Below are positions 45,794 through 55,499 of a DNA stretch of 64,000 bases, in pieces. Position 1 is the first letter of the stretch. Each line of letters starts with the position of its first letter. The notes below the pieces were generated by a model. The model was not told where the DNA came from and searched no databases. It worked only from the letters and a program-made list of their open reading frames with translations. Position numbers and translations under genes: made by a program. Source of the stretch: Gayadomonas joobiniege G7. Lineage in GTDB: Bacteria; Pseudomonadota; Gammaproteobacteria; Enterobacterales; Alteromonadaceae. Location of the stretch: the NCBI RefSeq assembly GCF_000300815.1, contig NZ_AMRX01000001.1:310001-374000 (forward strand), given 5' to 3'.

Positions 45794-46336
45794 TTATTTA
45801 CGATTGTTTAATAGCCTGTCTTTCATGTCTAAAACTTTACCTACACCGCTGCCCAGCTTCATCAGTTGTTCTAGCTTCTCTGGTCCCATTTTTGGCAACT
45901 CACTGGTAAAACGAGTAACTGAGTCTAAAAGTTCATGGATTTCATGTAATTTCTGCTGCGCATGAGCTTCTTGCTCGTTTTTAGCATCATCCAACAAAAT
46001 ATCTCTGAGCAAACTTAAGGTAGGGTCTACCTCGCGCTTTCGCCGCTCCTCAAACACACGAACCGCCATCTGCCAGATATCGCCAGAGGGTGCATAGTAT
46101 TCTTTTCGATCACCCGGTTTGTGGCGAATCTGGATCAAGCGCCAAGCTTGAAGCTCCTTAATGCCCATGCTGACATTACCGCGTGAAATATTTAATGCAT
46201 CAGATATCTCATTCGCAGATAAGGGGTCTTTAGAGATCACTATTAAACCGCACATTTGCCCTATGGTTCGGTTAAACCCCCAACGACTTCCCATTTCACC
46301 GCAGTGGTGTACAAAAGCTTTGATTTTTGGATTCAT
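45794..46336 (-). CDS. GbsR/MarR family transcriptional regulator
   Basis: A 180-residue winged-helix regulator: WGFNRTIGQMCGLIVISKDPLSANEISDALNISRGNVSMGIKELQAWRLIQIRHKPGDRKEYY covers about residues 18-80 and fits the GbsR subgroup. The rest is helical. It is first in an operon with cydAB, 15 bases before cydA, and probably controls them. Directly before its start codon lies a perfect 19-base inverted repeat (46337-46380), a strong operator candidate for autorepression. No ribosome binding site is visible. Confidence 0.88.
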   Translation of the reverse strand: MNPKIKAFVHHCGEMGSRWGFNRTIGQMCGLIVISKDPLSANEISDALNISRGNVSMGIKELQAWRLIQIRHKPGDRKEYYAPSGDIWQMAVRVFEERRKREVDPTLSLLRDILLDDAKNEQEAHAQQKLHEIHELLDSVTRFTSELPKMGPEKLEQLMKLGSGVGKVLDMKDRLLNNRK

Positions 46337-46380
46337 AGATATTTTAAAGTTTCAGTAATTTCTGAAACTTTAAAATATCT
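46337..46380. promoter_or_regulatory. Perfect 19-base palindrome abutting the GbsR-type gene start
   Basis: Arms 46337-46355 and 46362-46380 are exact reverse complements around 6 bases. Inner sequence: TTTCAG-N6-CTGAAA flanked by TTTAAA-like stretches. It ends at the base before the ATG (46336). It is likely the operator for the regulator of the cio/cyd operon. As RNA it would form a long AU-rich hairpin directly 5' of the start codon. Confidence 0.65.
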
Positions 46381-46475
46381 AAAACCATATTGCAAGCCTT
46401 CTTGCTCAGATAAACTTGCATGTTCTCTGATACGCTCATAAAGTTATTTATACTTAAGCAGAATTAGGGGCGAAT

Positions 46476-47729
46476 ATGATCAGTCGATACGAGCAAATCC
46501 AAGCCTTGTTAATAGCTAAAACAGGTTCAGACGCTAAAGCTTGCCAAGCCAAGTTAGAAAAAATGCAGATCAGCCCATTTTTTTTTATGCGTGGTAGCGC
46601 TGACTTATTTTATCAAGATATTGCAGCGGGTTTACTCCAGATCCCTGAGTCTTTATACCAGCTGCCCGCCACTTTTATTATGGGTGATTGCCACTTGTCT
46701 AATTTTGGTTTTTTTAGCGAAGAGGGCTCTCATGGCGATCATATAATTTTTGCCCCAAATGATTTTGACGATGCCTGTCACGGGCCTGCTATATGGGACA
46801 TCTGCCGCTTTTTAGTCAGTATTGAGCTCGCTGCAGCAGACTGTTTAGACATCAGCAAACGAATGAAAATAATGAGTTGTTTTTTGAGCTGTTATCGTAA
46901 AACATGTCAGCATATTTTAGACAAAAAAATAGATTATTATCAGGTAGTCACTGACTTTAAAAAAGTAAAAAGACTACATAAAAGATATCTAAAAGCCTGT
47001 AGACGGGCTGCATTTGGTGAAGACTTTTTAATCAAAAGCTCGTTAGCCAAAGCGGTTGATTTACAGCGATTCCCGCTTTCTTTTAAAAATATCGACGGGC
47101 GTTTTCAGCGTTTAGCAAAAGAGGAGTACCATGCACTTGAGCACACCTTTGCCCCGTATGTAAATGATACGATATTAGATATAGTTCAGCGTTTGGATGC
47201 AGGGACAGGCTCATTAAATATGTTACGCTATTATTTGTTGGTAGGGCCGAATGGTCAAATTAATCAGCAACAACTGCACCTAAACCATATTGTTGAAATT
47301 AAGCAACAAAGAGTTGCAGCACCGATAAATAGTTTTCCGGCGTTAAGTCCGATAAACCGCTTAAACCCAGCGCATTTAACCGTTTTAAGTCAACGTTATA
47401 TGCAGCGCAATCCTGATTTGATTTTAAATGACGCTATATGGCAAAAGCAGCATTGGTTAATTCGCTCTCGCCACCATGCCAGAGTTTCGATTGATCCAAC
47501 AGACGTGATCACTAATGATAAAGCGTTAAAATACTATGTTAAACAGTGTGCAATATCTTTGGCTCTCGCGCATGCACGCGGTGACCGCCGCAGCAATGCC
47601 TTTGAACAGGCGGTCTGCGATACAATGTCGAAAAAACTGAGCTCAGACTTAATCAATTCAGTGCGTGAATATTGCAGGCAACTGGTATCAGATCACCGAC
47701 TATTATCAGAACAAAGCGCTTGCTATTAG
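46476..47729 (+). CDS. DUF2252 family protein
   Basis: A 417-residue protein of the DUF2252 family, kinase-like-fold proteins of unknown function. Characteristic segments are FFMRGSADLFYQDI, IMGDCHLSNFGFF (resembling the HGD-x-HxxN catalytic loop of phosphotransferases), FAPNDFDDACHGPAIWDICRFLVS, and the late LAHARGDRRSNAFEQAV. AGGGG precedes the ATG. It is divergent from the GbsR/cyd operon across the palindrome region, so it could share regulation with it. No enzymatic activity is established for the family. Confidence 0.88.
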   Translation: MISRYEQIQALLIAKTGSDAKACQAKLEKMQISPFFFMRGSADLFYQDIAAGLLQIPESLYQLPATFIMGDCHLSNFGFFSEEGSHGDHIIFAPNDFDDACHGPAIWDICRFLVSIELAAADCLDISKRMKIMSCFLSCYRKTCQHILDKKIDYYQVVTDFKKVKRLHKRYLKACRRAAFGEDFLIKSSLAKAVDLQRFPLSFKNIDGRFQRLAKEEYHALEHTFAPYVNDTILDIVQRLDAGTGSLNMLRYYLLVGPNGQINQQQLHLNHIVEIKQQRVAAPINSFPALSPINRLNPAHLTVLSQRYMQRNPDLILNDAIWQKQHWLIRSRHHARVSIDPTDVITNDKALKYYVKQCAISLALAHARGDRRSNAFEQAVCDTMSKKLSSDLINSVREYCRQLVSDHRLLSEQSACY

Positions 47730-47819
47730 TCTGCTAGCTGACAATACAATGATCTGAATAATCGTTTTAGGCGTTAAACCAGATAACTGCGTTAATTGAT
47801 TTTATTCACTGGGAATCTT

Positions 47820-48356
47820 GTGCTTAAACCGGCCCGCCACCTAATTTTAACAGCGATATTATTCCAGGCTGTTTGGTTATTGTCTGCTTTTTATCAAAAC
47901 CAATATCTCTGGTTGACTGTGCCTTTTTGTTTAATCATCTTGATCGCAAGCCCTTTTAAACGGGACGAAGCTAAGCTAGTGCCAATAACCAGCGTATGTT
48001 TATTGCTAACCGATGTTTTTTTAGTTTGTTTAGATTGGATTGAAATAAAAAGCTCTGCTGGTTTTATTTTACCTTACTGGTTGTGGGTGATTTGGGTTGG
48101 TTTTCATTTAACCATTATGCCAATTTTATCAAAATTGTTCGCCTCCCCTAAGTTAGCGCCTGTGTTGTTTGCCTGTGGTGCTGCGTTTAATTATTGGAGT
48201 GGCATGAAAATAGGAGCAATCACGCCTAATCAACCCACAATTTTAATTTTGGCATATTATGCAGTTATTTGGTTTTTGTATGCATTGGTGTTGGCGCGGC
48301 AATTAAAAAAGGTTAATCAGATAAGCCATAACACAAAAAATGACGACAACAGATAA
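47820..48356 (+). CDS. DUF2878 family membrane protein
   Basis: A 178-residue protein with five or so hydrophobic segments, consistent with DUF2878 inner-membrane proteins of unknown function ([14 protein letters not shown] and [18 protein letters not shown] are the recognisable parts). The frame is open from a TTG at 47796. The GTG at 47820, with GGGA 9 bases upstream, is favoured, but this choice is uncertain. The end overlaps an extended reading of the coaD frame. Confidence 0.7.
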   Translation: MLKPARHLILTAILFQAVWLLSAFYQNQYLWLTVPFCLIILIASPFKRDEAKLVPITSVCLLLTDVFLVCLDWIEIKSSAGFILPYWLWVIWVGFHLTIMPILSKLFASPKLAPVLFACGAAFNYWSGMKIGAITPNQPTILILAYYAVIWFLYALVLARQLKKVNQISHNTKNDDNR

Positions 48357-48414
48357 GGGGCTAGACAAGGCCAGCGAGTTGATTCATCATATTGCTTTTT
48401 ATTCGACTAACCCT

Positions 48415-48903
48415 ATGCAAATTACAGCGATTTACCCAGGCACTTTTGATCCAATCACTAATGGGCATTTAGATCTAATTAAACGCGCTGCACGTTTGTT
48501 TGATCAGGTGATAGTAGCAGTGGCCGCCAACCAAAGCAAAACACCGTTATTTGAGTTATCAGAGCGAGTTGAGCTCGCTCAAAAAAGCATCACGGATACC
48601 AGTGGTAAAATACAGGTTGTTGGTTTTAAGGGTTTGCTGGTTGATTTAGCTAGCCAATACCAAGCAAGTGTTCTTATCCGAGGTGTTCGTGCTGTTGCCG
48701 ATTTTGAATATGAGTTTCAACTCGCTAGTGTTAACCGCAGTCTCAACCCCAAAATCGATACTGTTTTTTTAACGCCGAGCGAAAACAATGGTTTTATTTC
48801 ATCAACCATTGTTAAAGAAGTAGCGCGCCATTCTGGTGATGTCACTCAGTTTGTTAGCCCAGTTGTGGTCACTGCGATCAATAAAAAGCTCAATAAAACC
48901 TAA
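48415..48903 (+). CDS. coaD: Phosphopantetheine adenylyltransferase
   Basis: CoaD makes dephospho-CoA from 4'-phosphopantetheine and ATP, the penultimate step of coenzyme A synthesis. The 162-residue product begins [22 protein letters not shown], with the nucleotide-binding (H/T)xGH motif as TNGH. It continues with [22 protein letters not shown] and [20 protein letters not shown]. The frame is open to an ATG at 48340 that would add 25 residues absent from the family, so 48415 was chosen even though neither start has a clear ribosome binding site. It converges on the gene at 48900 with a 4-base overlap. Confidence 0.96.
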   Translation: MQITAIYPGTFDPITNGHLDLIKRAARLFDQVIVAVAANQSKTPLFELSERVELAQKSITDTSGKIQVVGFKGLLVDLASQYQASVLIRGVRAVADFEYEFQLASVNRSLNPKIDTVFLTPSENNGFISSTIVKEVARHSGDVTQFVSPVVVTAINKKLNKT

Positions 48904-49640
48904 TTATTGAACCTGAACTTATTCGCGTTTAAATGTGATTTTACTGGGTATAAGGTATGTTCGATTTCTTTTGCTAACCGAGATCTCAGTACATTTCTGC
49001 TGTCTACGCTGGCTTTTTCAGTTACTCGGTAAATATAGCGTAAAATGGTCCCGCCCTTTTTGGCATGTTGGCGCATTTTATAAGGACCGGACACTATCTC
49101 TAGGTCGTAGCCCATTTTAACTAAAACGTTGACCAATCTAGGTTCAGCAATAAGATAAAAGCTTTTGATATTTTCATGCCGAGCAATTGTTCTGCTGATT
49201 AACAATAAAGCATTGAACAGCAAAGAAGTGATTTTTACCTCGTTACAAATATACCGAAAGCTAGAACAAACTAATAACCGAGATATTTCCCATTCGTTTG
49301 GTGTTGCATGAAAATCATGAATATGGTCAGAGATAGGTAAGCGTCCATCCAAAGACTTTATTAAACGAACATAAGCGGCTGGTTTTTTTGTATCTTTATG
49401 TTCAATAACACAGTGTAGCGCTCGCTCGTCGTGTTCATCTTTTTCTATTTTTCTATCTGCGTAACGGGTGCCAACCCAATCGTTTTCTTCACAATATATT
49501 TTATACCGCAAGTTCAATACAGGGCCTAGTTGATCGGCGCTCACTATACGTATATTAAAGTGCTCAAAAAAATACGCACAAGGATCTATATCAATCTGTT
49601 TTGGTTGTTTTTGTTTTCTAGTACAAGCGCTAATTTGCAT
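48900..49640 (-). CDS. PEP-CTERM/exosortase-associated acyltransferase-like protein
   Basis: A 246-residue protein with the N-acyltransferase fold shared with acyl-homoserine-lactone synthases. [60 protein letters not shown] and [21 protein letters not shown] match the exosortase-system acyltransferase family. Genomes with this family usually carry an exosortase and PEP-CTERM proteins, none of which is in the window. The substrate is unknown. It could produce or transfer an acyl group to an amino-sugar or amine. It lies upstream of argA on the same strand but is probably a separate unit. Confidence 0.75.
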   Translation of the reverse strand: MQISACTRKQKQPKQIDIDPCAYFFEHFNIRIVSADQLGPVLNLRYKIYCEENDWVGTRYADRKIEKDEHDERALHCVIEHKDTKKPAAYVRLIKSLDGRLPISDHIHDFHATPNEWEISRLLVCSSFRYICNEVKITSLLFNALLLISRTIARHENIKSFYLIAEPRLVNVLVKMGYDLEIVSGPYKMRQHAKKGGTILRYIYRVTEKASVDSRNVLRSRLAKEIEHTLYPVKSHLNANKFRFNN

Positions 49641-49860
49641 GTCAGCGTACCCAGTTTTATTGATTTAACCGTGACACGACCACTTAACGTGTATTTTGGG
49701 ATTCAAGTGGTAAAGTATAAGTCATCCAAAAATAATGTCTATAGAATTAGACCAAAGATTGCAGGACAGTAACATTTACCGACCCTAAAGTAACCTGAAG
49801 GTTGCAAAGAGATATATAAAAATGTGAAGTTCAACGCATTTTTTAAAACTAGGCGTCGAA

Positions 49861-51192
49861 TTATAATGGTAACACTAAAATTTTTGAGCGTCGTTGATAG
49901 TTATATAAAGCTTGTTTTTGAGAAGGCAGGTCTTCAACAGTCCCAAATTTAAAACCAAGCTCTAAAAACCAGTGTATGCTACGAGTTGTTAAAGCAAAAA
50001 TTTGTTTATAGTTGCGCTTTCTGGCTTTTAAAATAATGTGTTTTAATAACATTTGGCCACGATCAGCATCGCGGTATTTAGGGTGAACAGCTAAACAGGC
50101 AAACTCCCCCATCTGCTCATCTTCAAACGGGTATAGAGCAGCGGTTCCAATCACAAGCCCATCACGCTCAATTAATACAAAATGGTCAATTTCCATTTCT
50201 AATTGTTCGCGCGAACGTCGGACCAATAACCCTTGCTCTTCTAACGGCCGGATCAAATCTAAAATACCGTTAATATCACCGATATAAGCACTGCGTAGTT
50301 TTTCGGCCGGTTCAGTGACTATTTGAGTACCTATACCGTCACGAGAAAACAATTCTTGCAAGAGCGAACCGTTAATTTCATAACTGACCAAGTGACAACG
50401 CGGAACACCTGCACGGGCGGCCGTAATAGCAGCATTTAAAAATGCTAGTTTGCCAGAGCAGCTAACATCTTCTGGGTCCATTGACTGTAGGATTTGCTCA
50501 GCATCGTTTGGCAATAACTCAGCAATAATACTGCCATCTTCCCCTTCGATACCGTTAGAGTCACAAAAGCCTATCATTTTATCGGCTTTTAAGCGGATTG
50601 CTACTTGAGTGGCAATTTCTTCTGCGGTTAAGTTAAAGCTCTCACCGGTAATAGACGCAGCAATAGGGCCCATTAATACAATACCATTGCTGTCAAGCTG
50701 GCGCTTGATGCCTGTAACATCAATTCGTCGAACCCGACCGGTATGCTGGTAGTCAACCCCTTCATCTATACCAAGTGGTTGCGCCATAACAAAGTTACCA
50801 CTTATCACGTTAATTTGAGCACCTTGCATTGGAGTATTGCTGATACTCATAGATAAGCGTGCAGTGATGTCTAATAAAAGTTCACCCGCCACTTGTTTGA
50901 TGATGCGGATCACAGCATCGTCTGTGATCCGTATTCGTTTATGGTATTGACTCGTCAGCCCAGCTTCTGCAACGGCTTCGTTGTTTTGCGGCCGTGCACC
51001 ATAAACTAAAACAACTTTAATGCCTAAGCTGTTTAATAAAGCAATGTCGTTGATAATTTCGTCAAAACCAGGTTGGCGAATGGCTTCACCGCTTAACATC
51101 ACAACAAAAGTTTTACCTCTGTGTGCGTTAACATAAGGTGCTGATTGACGAAATCCGTCAACCAGCTCTGTAGTTCTGACTTGGTTATCCAT
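49861..51192 (-). CDS. argA: Amino-acid N-acetyltransferase (N-acetylglutamate synthase)
   Basis: ArgA acetylates glutamate with acetyl-CoA, the first step of arginine synthesis, and is normally feedback-inhibited by arginine. The 443-residue protein has an N-terminal amino-acid-kinase-like domain (about 20-290; VVMLSGEAI, VLVYGARPQ, GIVLMGPIAASITGE) and a C-terminal GNAT domain (about 300-440; IGTAALYPF, GEFACLAVHPKYRDADRGQMLL, RSIHWFLELGF). The ATG overlaps the argH stop as TAATG. In many Alteromonadales an acetyltransferase domain is fused to ArgH; here a full-length classical ArgA is separate and last in the operon. Confidence 0.95.
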   Translation of the reverse strand: MDNQVRTTELVDGFRQSAPYVNAHRGKTFVVMLSGEAIRQPGFDEIINDIALLNSLGIKVVLVYGARPQNNEAVAEAGLTSQYHKRIRITDDAVIRIIKQVAGELLLDITARLSMSISNTPMQGAQINVISGNFVMAQPLGIDEGVDYQHTGRVRRIDVTGIKRQLDSNGIVLMGPIAASITGESFNLTAEEIATQVAIRLKADKMIGFCDSNGIEGEDGSIIAELLPNDAEQILQSMDPEDVSCSGKLAFLNAAITAARAGVPRCHLVSYEINGSLLQELFSRDGIGTQIVTEPAEKLRSAYIGDINGILDLIRPLEEQGLLVRRSREQLEMEIDHFVLIERDGLVIGTAALYPFEDEQMGEFACLAVHPKYRDADRGQMLLKHIILKARKRNYKQIFALTTRSIHWFLELGFKFGTVEDLPSQKQALYNYQRRSKILVLPL

Positions 51193-52556
51193 TATTTATT
51201 AAACCGACTCAGCGCATGCGCAACTTGCTCTTTAGACGTGCCCCCTAGCGCAACTCGTTTTTCAAGGCAAGCTTCGATGGTTAGATGCTGATAAACATCC
51301 GCTTCGATAACCTCACTAAAGCTTTTTAATTGCTCAATAGATAAATCTTCGAGTGGCTTTTGAGCTTCAATTGCGGCGACTACAGCACGGCCAACAATAT
51401 GGTGTGCTTCGCGGAATGGAATGCCTTTTGCAACCAAATAGTCAGCTAATTCAGTGGCATTAGAATACCCTTGTTGCGCTGCTTTATAAGTGTTTTCGCC
51501 TTTAACTTCGATGCTTTCGATACATAAGATGGCCATTTTTAAGCAAATACTCCAAGTATCTACGGTATCAAATAAACCTTCTTTATCTTCTTGCATGTCT
51601 TTGTTGTAGGCCAGCGGCAGTGCTTTCATGGTCACCATCATGCCGGTTAACGAACCAACCACACGACCACATTTACCACGGATTAATTCCATCGCATCCG
51701 GGTTTTTCTTTTGTGGCATCAATGATGAACCAGAAGTCACCGCATCACCCATTTCTAAAAAGCCTGCTTCACCTGTATTGTAAAAGATAATATCTTCTGC
51801 CATACGTGATAAATGCACACTAGAAATTGAAGCAACTGATAGCAGCTCTAAAACATGATCGCGATCTGAGACCGAATCTAAGCTGTTACGTGTCGCTCTG
51901 GCAAAACCTAACTCTTTTGCTAAAGCTTCTCGGTCGATAGCATACGCGGTACCCGCTAATGCACCACAGCCTAGAGGTGAGGTATCCATTAACTTTAATG
52001 CATTGTTTAAACGAGCTAAATCGCGCTCAAACATTTCAACATAAGCCAAACACCAGTGGGCAAATGTGACAGGCTGGGCACGTTGCAAGTGGGTATAACC
52101 TGGTAATACGGTATCTTGATGTTTTTTAGCCAACTCAACCAGCGCGTCTAATAAGCCGCCTAACAATTCCGCTAAATTTTGCCCTTGCTCACGACACCAA
52201 AGTTTTAAATCGGTAGCAACCTGGTCATTACGGCTTCGACCTGTATGTAATTTTTTACCTAAATCGCCGACTGCATCAATTAACTTGCCTTCAACCCAGC
52301 TATGAATGTCTTCAGCGTCCGATTGTAAAACCAGCTCAGGATTGTCTTGAACTTGTTTTAACAGATCATTTAATGCGCTTTCTAACTCCCTCTGCTCATC
52401 TGAGGTTAGTACATTGACTGATGCTAACGCTTTTGACCAAGCGATTGAGCCAATAATATCCTGCTCTGCCATGCGGTAATCCACCGGCAGAGAGTCATTA
52501 AATTGCTTAAATAAGTCACTCGTTTGACCACTAAAACGGCCGCCCCAGAGTCCCAT
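51192..52556 (-). CDS. argH: Argininosuccinate lyase
   Basis: ArgH splits argininosuccinate into arginine and fumarate, the final step of arginine synthesis. The 454-residue protein has [20 protein letters not shown] at the start, [33 protein letters not shown], and the signature [19 protein letters not shown] with the catalytic Ser loop. There is no C-terminal acetyltransferase extension. It lies 2 bases after argG and overlaps argA by one base. Confidence 0.98.
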   Translation of the reverse strand: MGLWGGRFSGQTSDLFKQFNDSLPVDYRMAEQDIIGSIAWSKALASVNVLTSDEQRELESALNDLLKQVQDNPELVLQSDAEDIHSWVEGKLIDAVGDLGKKLHTGRSRNDQVATDLKLWCREQGQNLAELLGGLLDALVELAKKHQDTVLPGYTHLQRAQPVTFAHWCLAYVEMFERDLARLNNALKLMDTSPLGCGALAGTAYAIDREALAKELGFARATRNSLDSVSDRDHVLELLSVASISSVHLSRMAEDIIFYNTGEAGFLEMGDAVTSGSSLMPQKKNPDAMELIRGKCGRVVGSLTGMMVTMKALPLAYNKDMQEDKEGLFDTVDTWSICLKMAILCIESIEVKGENTYKAAQQGYSNATELADYLVAKGIPFREAHHIVGRAVVAAIEAQKPLEDLSIEQLKSFSEVIEADVYQHLTIEACLEKRVALGGTSKEQVAHALSRFNK

Positions 52557-52558
52557 GT

Positions 52559-53782
52559 TTATTTCCCCGCTTTTTTAGCTGCTTCGTTTAGCGCGTGGAT
52601 ACGGCTAGATAAGCTGAATAAACGGATAAAGCCTTCAGCATCTTTTTGGTTATACACTTCGTCTTCACCAAAAGTTGAGAACTCTTCATTATACAGGCTG
52701 TTTTCTGAACGACGTTGAGTCACAGTGCAGTTACCTTTGTATAAACGAACAACAATATCTCCACTAATGCTCTCAGCAAATGAGGCGGCTGCGGCTAACA
52801 AAGATTTAGATAATGGAGTGAACCAACGACCGTCGTAAATCACGTGCGAAAACTCAAGGCCCACTTGTTCACGGAATTTAAGAGCGCTTTTATCTAAAAT
52901 CATAGTTTCTAAAGCTTTATACGCTTTCATTAACACAGTTCCGCCTGGTGTTTCATAACAGCCACGAGACTTCATGCCAACCAAACGGTTTTCTACTATG
53001 TCTACACGGCCGACACCATGAGCTGCTGCTTTTTTGTTTAAATACATCAAAGCATCGTAAGCAGACAGTTGCTGACCATCAACCGCAACCAACTCACCTT
53101 TATCAAAACTTAACTGAATGGTTTCTGACTCATCAGGTGCTTCCATTGGATCCACTGTCATGGTCCAAATACCTTTTGACGGCTCACACCATGGGTCTTC
53201 AATTTCACCACCTTCGTGGCTGATGTGCCATGCGTTTGCATCACGACTATAAATTTTAGTTAATGATGCAGAACAAGGAATATTACGTTCAGCTAAATAG
53301 TTTAATAAGTCTTCTCGTGAACGCATTTCCCACTCACGCCAAGGTGCAATCACTTTTAATTGTGGTGCGAGTGCAGCAAAACAAGACTCAAAACGAACCT
53401 GATCGTTACCTTTACCAGTGCAACCGTGACAAACAGCATCAGCACCTACTTTTAACGCCACTTCAACGTGTGCTTTAGCTATGACAGGACGAGCCATAGA
53501 AGTCCCTAATAGGTATTCACCTTCGTACACGGCACCCGTTTTAACAATAGGGAAGATATATTCTTTAACAAACTCTTCTTTAAGGTCAACTACGTGACAT
53601 TCAGATGCGCCAGAGGCAACGGCTTTTTCTTTGATACCTTCAAGCTCTTCATCACCTTGACCTACATCGGCACAAAAGGCGACAACTTCACAGTTGTTAT
53701 AGGTTTCTTTTAACCAAGGAATGATAGCTGAAGTATCTAAACCACCACTGTATGCTAATACGACTTTTTTGATCTCTGACAT
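52559..53782 (-). CDS. argG: Argininosuccinate synthase
   Basis: ArgG condenses citrulline and aspartate with ATP to argininosuccinate. The 407-residue protein starts with the ATP loop [65 protein letters not shown] and [17 protein letters not shown] follow, all conserved in the family. It lies 10 bases after argF and 2 bases before argH, within the argCBFGHA operon. Confidence 0.98.
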   Translation of the reverse strand: MSEIKKVVLAYSGGLDTSAIIPWLKETYNNCEVVAFCADVGQGDEELEGIKEKAVASGASECHVVDLKEEFVKEYIFPIVKTGAVYEGEYLLGTSMARPVIAKAHVEVALKVGADAVCHGCTGKGNDQVRFESCFAALAPQLKVIAPWREWEMRSREDLLNYLAERNIPCSASLTKIYSRDANAWHISHEGGEIEDPWCEPSKGIWTMTVDPMEAPDESETIQLSFDKGELVAVDGQQLSAYDALMYLNKKAAAHGVGRVDIVENRLVGMKSRGCYETPGGTVLMKAYKALETMILDKSALKFREQVGLEFSHVIYDGRWFTPLSKSLLAAAASFAESISGDIVVRLYKGNCTVTQRRSENSLYNEEFSTFGEDEVYNQKDAEGFIRLFSLSSRIHALNEAAKKAGK

Positions 53783-53792
53783 GAAAATGCTC

Positions 53793-54704
53793 CTACTTGC
53801 ACAATAGCGACATTAAAACCGCATTTTGTGCGTGCATGCGGTTTTCTGCTTGTTGCATCAATAATGATGATTCACTATCAACCACTTCGTCGGTGGCTTC
53901 TACGCCCCGATAAACGGGCTGACAATGCATAAAATATTTAGCGCCGAGTTTATCCATTAACGCAGCATCTGTTCTATAAGGGGCAAAAATACGTTTTATA
54001 TCGTCCAGTGATTTACTGTCACCCATAGAAACCCAAGTATCATTGTAAACGGCTTCAACACCAATTGCGTCATCTACATTATCACTTAGGGTAATTTTTC
54101 CGCCATATTGTTTGGCTAATACTTTTGCTTGTTCTGTAATGTGGGCATCTGGTGAATATCCAAGCGGCGTGATCACACGCACATCAACACCCAAAATAGC
54201 CCCTGCCAACATCAATGAATGGGTCACATTGTTTCCATCACCAATATACGCAATTGAGGCACCCGTTAATGAATTGCCGCGCGCTTCATATAAAGCTTGG
54301 TAGTCAGCCATCGCCTGACAAGGGTGATACAGATTACAAAGTGAATTAACCACAGGCACTGAACCGAATTCAGCTAGCTCTAATAAAGTATTATGATCAA
54401 ATACACGCGCAACAATCGCATCAACCCAGCAAGACAGATTTTTGGCAAAATCTTTAACAGATTCTCGTTTGCCAAGTGCCCCATTTTGCTGATCTAAATA
54501 GATGGCATGCCCTCCTAATTTAGCAATCCCGACATCAAAACTTACTCGGGTACGCAACGAAGGTTTTTCGTATATAGTTGCAACACTTTTGCCAGCTAGT
54601 GCTTGGCTGTACTTAGCTGGGTTTTGTTTACTATCCACTGCGAGTTTAATGATATCCATTAACTGCTGTGGTTGAAAATCTTTTACTGTGAGGAAGTTTT
54701 GCAA
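53793..54704 (-). CDS. argF: Ornithine carbamoyltransferase
   Basis: ArgF forms citrulline from ornithine and carbamoyl phosphate. The 303-residue protein has the carbamoyl-phosphate motif [21 protein letters not shown], and [14 protein letters not shown]. The ornithine site reads MHCQPVYRG in place of the HCLP of enteric enzymes, a variant also usual in marine gammaproteobacteria as far as I recall. Carbamoylation of ornithine rather than N-acetylornithine is inferred from the overall pattern. It lies between argB (15 bases) and argG. Confidence 0.94.
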   Translation of the reverse strand: MQNFLTVKDFQPQQLMDIIKLAVDSKQNPAKYSQALAGKSVATIYEKPSLRTRVSFDVGIAKLGGHAIYLDQQNGALGKRESVKDFAKNLSCWVDAIVARVFDHNTLLELAEFGSVPVVNSLCNLYHPCQAMADYQALYEARGNSLTGASIAYIGDGNNVTHSLMLAGAILGVDVRVITPLGYSPDAHITEQAKVLAKQYGGKITLSDNVDDAIGVEAVYNDTWVSMGDSKSLDDIKRIFAPYRTDAALMDKLGAKYFMHCQPVYRGVEATDEVVDSESSLLMQQAENRMHAQNAVLMSLLCK

Positions 54705-54719
54705 AACTTAACTCCAAAT

Positions 54720-55496
54720 TTATTCGACTGGCTGCACTGTTGTGCCGCACGTTTGGCCATTCAGCCATTGTGATATTAGCTCTGGATGACGCCAATTCAT
54801 GATACCAATAGGGGCTTTTAAATCACTGGCGGTTTGTAAAGCAGTATTCACTTTAACCACCATACCATCTGTAATGACTTTATCGGCAATCAATTGGTCG
54901 GCTAGTTCACGGGTCATCTCAGCTATCACTTGTTTGTTTTCGTCTAAGATGCCATCTACGTCTGACAATAAGACCAATTGCCCGTTTAGCATACGAGCAA
55001 CCGCTTCCGCGGCCTGATCAGCATTAACGTTTAATAAATTACCTTGGCTATCAGTGCCAATTGAGCTGACTAACGGCAGATAACCGGACTCGATTAAGGT
55101 TGTTAACAAACCGGCATGCCCGTCACCAACCACACCTACGCAGCCTAAATCTGGATCTGAAACATGACAGTTAATTTCACCGCCATCTGCCAGCGATAAA
55201 CCAACCGCTTTATCGTTAACGGCTTTTGCCATAGCAACCATTTGTTTATTGGCCGTACCGGCAAGGCCACCAACAACATATGGAATATGTTCAGGTGGGG
55301 TGATCCTTAAACCATCTTTTTTTTCGCTATTCAGGCCTAGGTCTGCCAACAGCTGCTGAACTAAAGCACCACCGCCATGTACAACCACGACCGCTTGTTG
55401 TTCTCGAATTTTTTTTAGCTCGGTTAAAAATGCCTGTAGGCAGCTTTTGTCTTCTAATAAAGCACCGCCTACTTTAATGACTAAAGGTTTTTGCAT
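54720..55496 (-). CDS. argB: Acetylglutamate kinase
   Basis: ArgB phosphorylates N-acetylglutamate at the gamma carboxylate, the second step of the arginine pathway. The 258-residue protein begins LVIKVGGALLEDK with the catalytic Lys, followed by VVVVHGGGALVQQLL and the late LLSDVDGILDENKQVI. This short enterobacterial-type form lacks the N-terminal helix of arginine-inhibited hexameric kinases, so feedback control probably rests on ArgA. It lies 3 bases after argC. Confidence 0.96.
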   Translation of the reverse strand: MQKPLVIKVGGALLEDKSCLQAFLTELKKIREQQAVVVVHGGGALVQQLLADLGLNSEKKDGLRITPPEHIPYVVGGLAGTANKQMVAMAKAVNDKAVGLSLADGGEINCHVSDPDLGCVGVVGDGHAGLLTTLIESGYLPLVSSIGTDSQGNLLNVNADQAAEAVARMLNGQLVLLSDVDGILDENKQVIAEMTRELADQLIADKVITDGMVVKVNTALQTASDLKAPIGIMNWRHPELISQWLNGQTCGTTVQPVE

Positions 55497-55499
55497 TTG

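Noticed and set aside
48340-48414. 25-residue N-terminal extension of CoaD
   Set aside because: The family begins at [13 protein letters not shown]-type sequence and the extension overlaps the DUF2878 gene; no ribosome binding site supports it.
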